This document shows, one piece after another, positions 5,287 to 8,656 of a stretch of DNA of 8,656 nt. Made by a program: the position numbers and the translations under genes. Below the pieces are notes generated by a model, which did no database searches, had not been told where the DNA came from, and worked only from the letters and a program-made list of their open reading frames with translations. The stretch covers positions 1-8,656 of the forward strand of contig CAKTFF010000070.1 in assembly GCA_934553185.1 (NCBI GenBank). The letters are read 5' to 3'. This stretch comes from an uncultured Devosia sp. GTDB taxonomy: Bacteria; Pseudomonadota; Alphaproteobacteria; Rhizobiales; Devosiaceae. Position 1 is the first letter of the stretch. Each line of letters starts with the position of its first letter.

Positions 5287-6921
5287 ATGAAGATCGCGCA
5301 CACTTTGAGGGCGGCTGTTGCCGCCGCGGCCTTGCTGGGAACCACCGCATTGACGGTGCCGGTATTTGCCGCAACGGTTCCCGAAGGCACGACGCTGGCC
5401 GACGAGCAGGTCTTCAAGTATCGCGTGCTGGACAGCATCAACACGCTTGATCCGCAACTGGTTGAGGATGTCGACACCTCTGCCGTCGTGCGCAGCCTGT
5501 TTGAAGGCCTTTACAACAGCGGCCCGGACGGCGAACCGCGCCCTGGCGTCGCCGAAAGCTATGAAGTGAACGAAGACAACACGGTCTATACGTTCAAGCT
5601 GCGCGACAATGCCAACTGGAGCAATGGCGAGCCCGTCACCGCCGGTGACTTCGTTTATGCCTGGCAGCGCGCCGTGGATCCCGACACCGCTTCGAACTAT
5701 GCTTATTTCGTGGGCCTGGTCGGCGTCACCAATGCCGATGCCATCGTCGCCGGCGAAATGGAACCTGACCAGCTGGGCGTCAAGGCGATCGACGACAAGA
5801 CGCTGGAAGTGACGCTGAGCTTTTCGAGCCCGTGGTTCATCCGTTCGCTGTCCCATGCCACGCTGTTCCCCACCTATCAGCCCAATGTCGAGCAGGGCAT
5901 CGACTGGACCAAGCCGGAAAACCTCGTCGGCAACGGCGCCTATACGCTGGCCGAAAACACCCCTGGCGAACGCGTCGTCCTCAACCGTAACCCTGCCTAT
6001 TGGGACAACGAAAACACTGTCATCGAGGAAGTTCAGTTCCTCACCATCAACGACGAAAACCAGGGCCTGACCCGCTGGCGCGCCGGCGAAGTCGACCAGA
6101 CCGACGTTCCGGCCGGCCAGTATCCGGCGCTGGAAGCCGAACTGCCCGACAGCACGTTCTCGGTGCCCCAGTTCTGCACCTATTACTTCAGCGTCAACAT
6201 GACCGATGCGCAGCCGCTCGAGGCTCTCAAGGACGTCAAGGTTCGCGAAGCGCTCAGCCTTGCCATCGACCGCGACGTTCTGGTCAACGGCATCCTCCAG
6301 GGTGGCCAGCAGCCAGCCTATTCGTTTACCCACCCGCTGACCGCCGGCTTCACCATGCCCGAGATCGCCGCTGCGTCCATGACGCAGGAAGAGCGCGATG
6401 CACGGGCACTGGAGCTGATGGCTGAGGCCGGCTTCGGCCCGGACAATCCGCTGTCGATCAACTACATCTACAACACGTCCGAAGCCCACAAGCAGATCGC
6501 GACCGTGGTTGGCCAGATGTGGCAGGAAAAGCTCGGCGTGACGCTGGTTCTGCAGGAAATGGAATTCCAGACCCTGCTCGATACCCGCCACAGCAAGACC
6601 TATGAGCTGGCGCGCAACGCCTGGTGTGGCGACTACAACGAAGCCTCGACCTTCCTGTCGCTGCTCGATTCCAAGTCCGAGCAGAACGACCAGGGCTATG
6701 CGAACACCGATGTCGATGCCTGGCTGGCCGAGTCCAAGACTGCCGAAGATCCGAACGTGCAGTATGCCGAGATCGAAGCGCAGATCGTCAAGGACGTGCC
6801 GATCATGCCGATCTACTTCTATGCCAAGGTGTTCATGCAGACCCCTACCGTCCAAGGCTGGCCCTTTGATGACGTGGAGCAGAACTGGTATGCCAAGGAC
6901 CTCTACAAGATCGCCGAATAA
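5287..6921 (+). CDS. oppA: Periplasmic oligopeptide-binding protein of an ABC importer (OppA family)
   Basis: It captures peptides in the periplasm and delivers them to the OppBC channel. The 544-residue length is normal for the family (E. coli OppA 543). Residues 1-28 are a Sec signal peptide, with a basic start, an Ala/Leu core and VFA before the likely cleavage site; no lipobox is seen. The mature protein follows E. coli OppA closely by memory: LDPQLVEDV, VRSLFEGLY, GVAESYEV, NWSNGEPVTAGDFVYAWQR, GNGAYTL, NPAYWDN and DTRH (432-435). C297 (FCTYYF) and C447 (AWCGDYNE) correspond to the OppA disulfide pair Cys271/Cys417, and D449 to Asp419, which holds the peptide's N-terminal amino group; this favours peptides over nickel, sugars or heme. 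Codon choice differs sharply from the fad genes (no GGG glycine codons, one CGG), as expected for an abundant protein. It has its own leader and is followed by a hairpin before oppB. Confidence 0.94.
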   Translation: MKIAHTLRAAVAAAALLGTTALTVPVFAATVPEGTTLADEQVFKYRVLDSINTLDPQLVEDVDTSAVVRSLFEGLYNSGPDGEPRPGVAESYEVNEDNTVYTFKLRDNANWSNGEPVTAGDFVYAWQRAVDPDTASNYAYFVGLVGVTNADAIVAGEMEPDQLGVKAIDDKTLEVTLSFSSPWFIRSLSHATLFPTYQPNVEQGIDWTKPENLVGNGAYTLAENTPGERVVLNRNPAYWDNENTVIEEVQFLTINDENQGLTRWRAGEVDQTDVPAGQYPALEAELPDSTFSVPQFCTYYFSVNMTDAQPLEALKDVKVREALSLAIDRDVLVNGILQGGQQPAYSFTHPLTAGFTMPEIAAASMTQEERDARALELMAEAGFGPDNPLSINYIYNTSEAHKQIATVVGQMWQEKLGVTLVLQEMEFQTLLDTRHSKTYELARNAWCGDYNEASTFLSLLDSKSEQNDQGYANTDVDAWLAESKTAEDPNVQYAEIEAQIVKDVPIMPIYFYAKVFMQTPTVQGWPFDDVEQNWYAKDLYKIAE

Positions 6922-6938
6922 GGCTTAGGCCCTTCAAA

Positions 6939-6968
6939 GTGCTCCGCCCTCCATTGGGGGCGGGGCAC
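6939..6968 (+). terminator. Intercistronic GC-rich hairpin between oppA and oppB
   Basis: GTGCTCCGCCC (6939-6949) pairs with GGGCGGGGCAC (6958-6968): eleven pairs including one G-U, with an eight-base loop, 18 bases after the oppA stop. The next bases are CTTTCGCCCCC, so the T-run of an intrinsic terminator is missing. It is better read as a 3' stabiliser or partial attenuator that keeps the oppA message above that of the permeases, a common arrangement in binding-protein operons. Full termination is not supported because no good promoter is visible before oppB. Confidence 0.6.
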
Positions 6969-7009
6969 CTTTCGCCCCCAACCGAAGTGCTGGTGGGCTG
7001 GACAAATCC

Positions 7010-7933
7010 ATGATCCAATTCATTCTCAAGCGTCTTGCCGTCGCCATCCCGACGATGCTCGTCCTTATCATCGTGTCCTTCATTTTGATGAAGCTGGCAC
7101 CCGGCAACCCGTTTGCCGGCGAAAAGACCGTGCCGCAGGCGGTGCTGGACAATATCTTCGCACGTTACGGGCTGGATAAGCCGGAGTGGCAGCAGCTGCT
7201 CGAATATGTCTACAACGTCGTGTTCCGCTTCGATTTCGGACCCTCGTTCCAATATCGCGACCGGACGGTCAACGACATCATCGCGCAGGGTTTTCCGGTT
7301 ACCTTCACCTATGGCGCCTGGGCGTTCCTGGCCGCTTCGGTGATCGGGATCAGTGTCGGCATCTTTGCTGCAGTGCGCCAGAACAGCTGGGCCGACTACC
7401 TGGCCGTCGGCTTCACCGTTGGTGCGCAGGTAGTGCCCAATTTCGTGATGGCGCCGATCCTGGTGCTGATCTTTACCCTGTGGCTGCGCTGGTTGCCGGG
7501 CGGCGGCTGGAATGACGGGCACTGGAGCAATGTTATTCTCCCCGTCGTGGCGCTGGCGACCAGTTACCTCGCCAATATTGCCCGGATCGCGCGCTCGTCC
7601 ATGCTCGAAGTGCTGGGCTCGAACTATATCCGCACGGCGCGGGCCAAGGGTCTGCCGAGCTGGCAGGTCATCTTCGGCCATGCCTTGCGGCCGGCTTTGC
7701 TGCCTGTCGTGTCCTATCTGGGGCCGGTCTTTGTGGGCATGGTCACCGGCTCGGTGGTGATCGACCTTTATTTTTCCACCGGCGGCATCGGGCAGGCCTT
7801 CGTTAACAGCGCGCTCAACCGCGACTATTCCACCATTTTGGGGATCACCATCCTGCTCGGGGCACTGACCATAGCCGCCAACCTGGTTGTCGATGTGCTT
7901 TATGCCTGGATCGACCCCAAGATCAAACTCTAG
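7010..7933 (+). CDS. oppB: Oligopeptide ABC importer permease, OppB family
   Basis: One of the two membrane subunits forming the inner-membrane peptide channel. The 307-residue length equals E. coli OppB (306). It starts with the family's typical basic-then-hydrophobic segment (FILKRLAVAIPTMLVLIIVSFILM, given in part: helix about 9-29) followed by LAPGNPF. A periplasmic stretch carries the LDKPEWQQLLEYV and FDFGPSFQYRDRTV blocks, and five further hydrophobic helices lie at about 97-122, 133-162, 175-197, 232-256 and 276-300. The cytoplasmic coupling loop that docks on the ATPase begins near R208: RTARAKGLPSWQVIFGHALR. The protein ends YAWIDPKIKL, typical for OppB/DppB. The Shine-Dalgarno signal is weak (GGTGGG, about 6992-6997), so it is probably translated less than oppA. 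It precedes oppC by 12 bases. Specificity rests on the OppA-like partner. Confidence 0.93.
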   Translation: MIQFILKRLAVAIPTMLVLIIVSFILMKLAPGNPFAGEKTVPQAVLDNIFARYGLDKPEWQQLLEYVYNVVFRFDFGPSFQYRDRTVNDIIAQGFPVTFTYGAWAFLAASVIGISVGIFAAVRQNSWADYLAVGFTVGAQVVPNFVMAPILVLIFTLWLRWLPGGGWNDGHWSNVILPVVALATSYLANIARIARSSMLEVLGSNYIRTARAKGLPSWQVIFGHALRPALLPVVSYLGPVFVGMVTGSVVIDLYFSTGGIGQAFVNSALNRDYSTILGITILLGALTIAANLVVDVLYAWIDPKIKL

Positions 7934-7937
7934 GAGG
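7932..7937 (+). promoter_or_regulatory. oppC ribosome binding site overlapping the oppB stop
   Basis: A perfect AGGAGG begins within the TAG stop of oppB and lies eight bases before the oppC ATG at 7946. Ribosomes finishing oppB are placed directly on it, so the two permeases should be made in step. This also fixes the oppC start. Confidence 0.8.
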
Positions 7938-7945
7938 TCGGGTTC

Positions 7946-8656
7946 ATGCTGGCAGACGAACGCGTACAGACCCTGGCCGCCAAGCAGTTGGCCGTGAGCG
8001 AGCCACCTGCAAAGGGGCGCTCGCTCTGGCTCGATGCCGGACGGCGCTTCATGCGCAACAAAGCGGCAATGGTGAGCCTCATCATTCTCCTGGCGGTTGT
8101 GTTGTTCACCCTTGTTGGGCCGTTTTTTGCCCGCTGGACAATCGCCAAGATCGACTGGACCGTGGTCGGCAATGTGGCGACTAGAGGCTATCCTTCGATT
8201 GAGACGGGGCACTTCTTCGGCACCGACACCGTGGGGCGCGATCTTTATTCCAGGGTGATCCAGGGCACGCAGGTGTCGCTGATGGTGGGGCTGATCGGCT
8301 CGGGCATCGCAGTGGTGGTGGGGACGATCTATGGCGCCATTGCCGGCTATTTCGGCGGGCGTATCGATAGCCTCATGATGCGGCTGGTCGATATCATTTA
8401 CTCCATCCCCTATATGTTCATCCTGATCCTGCTGCTGATCATTTTCGGCCGTTCGTTCATCATGCTGTTTGTCGGCATCGGCCTGGTCTCGTGGCTGGGC
8501 ATGGCGCGCGTGGTGCGCGGGCAGACATTGACGCTCAAGAACCGCGAATTCGTCGAGGCGGCGATTGCCACGGGGTCAAGGCCGCTGGACATTATTTTTC
8601 GCCATATCGTACCCAATCTGCTGGGCATCGTGGCGGTGTATGCGACGCTGTTGATC
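7946..8656 (+). CDS. oppC: Oligopeptide ABC importer permease, OppC family (3' end outside window)
   Basis: The second channel subunit, forming a heterodimer with OppB. The frame stays open to the last base, giving 237 residues of an expected 300 or so. The N-terminal cytoplasmic tail (1-35) ends in RRFMRNKAAM, followed by the first helix (about 42-64). HFFGTDTVGRDLYSRVIQG, the conserved GTD-GRD block just before the permease core, is at about 89-107. Helices follow at about 110-135, 147-170 and 172-188, with DIIYSIPYMFILIL matching E. coli OppC's DVLYSLPFMFFVIL. The EAA coupling loop for the ATPase starts at E204 (EAAIATGS) and continues to RHIVPNLLG. Upstream are oppB and a perfect ribosome binding site. 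The missing end, and probably oppD/oppF, should lie to the right. OppC is favoured over DppC because of these block matches and the OppA partner. Confidence 0.93.
   Translation, partial: MLADERVQTLAAKQLAVSEPPAKGRSLWLDAGRRFMRNKAAMVSLIILLAVVLFTLVGPFFARWTIAKIDWTVVGNVATRGYPSIETGHFFGTDTVGRDLYSRVIQGTQVSLMVGLIGSGIAVVVGTIYGAIAGYFGGRIDSLMMRLVDIIYSIPYMFILILLLIIFGRSFIMLFVGIGLVSWLGMARVVRGQTLTLKNREFVEAAIATGSRPLDIIFRHIVPNLLGIVAVYATLLI

Noticed and set aside
5167..6855. Long - strand open frame (562 codons) opposite oppA
   Set aside because: It mirrors oppA in the opposite frame. GC-rich genes with few TTA/CTA/TCA triplets leave such frames open. The translation has no recognisable domain, while the + strand protein matches OppA along its whole length.
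6939..6975. Intrinsic terminator ending the oppA transcript completely
   Set aside because: The stem is good but is followed by CTTTCGCCCCC rather than a T-run, and oppB/oppC follow without an evident promoter. Kept only as a stabiliser or partial attenuator.
6845..8212. Long - strand open frame (455 codons) opposite oppB and the start of oppC
   Set aside because: Rich in His, Arg, Gln and Asp without hydrophobic core or motif, a typical antisense product of membrane-protein codons. It overlaps three clear + strand genes.
1..8656. A combined fatty-acid oxidation and peptide import system
   Set aside because: The two blocks have separate control regions, different codon use and unrelated functions. 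Neighbourhood alone does not support a joint system.
1..8656. CRISPR array, tRNA/rRNA genes, insertion sequence, phage or toxin-antitoxin genes
   Set aside because: No regularly spaced direct repeats, no cloverleaf or rRNA-like stretches, and no transposase or integrase motifs were seen on either strand.

Overview
The window looks like chromosome of a GC-rich alphaproteobacterium, most likely Hyphomicrobiales. Devosiaceae (Devosia or Pelagibacterium) is my best guess, from protein flavour, G/C-ending codons and a foldback repeat of a type I remember from that order; no search was possible. All supported genes lie on the + strand, in two functional blocks.

Block 1 (1-5126) is a fatty-acid beta-oxidation cluster. 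It holds the C-terminal part of a FadE-type acyl-CoA dehydrogenase (cut by the window start), a 195-base gap with a small hairpin and a long imperfect palindrome, a fused enoyl-CoA hydratase/3-hydroxyacyl-CoA dehydrogenase (FadJ/FadB type), a FadI-type thiolase one base downstream, and a tiny one-helix membrane protein whose ATG overlaps the thiolase stop. Together the three enzymes cover one turn of the acyl-CoA spiral: dehydrogenation, hydration plus second oxidation, and thiolytic cleavage.

Between the blocks (about 5048-5286) lies a control region with two short inverted repeats, weak sigma-70-like boxes, two small stem-loops and a good ribosome binding site.

Block 2 (5287-8656) is an oligopeptide ABC importer in the order oppA (periplasmic binding protein), oppB and oppC (permeases; oppC runs off the window end). 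The ATPase genes oppD/oppF would be expected just beyond. A GC-rich hairpin separates oppA from oppB and probably lets the binding protein be made in excess.

I find no convincing undescribed system. The points most worth checking are the repeat between fadE and fadJ, the short C-terminus of the FadJ-type protein, a probable one-base frameshift in the small membrane protein, and the inverted repeats before oppA. No tRNA, rRNA, CRISPR array, insertion sequence or phage gene was seen.
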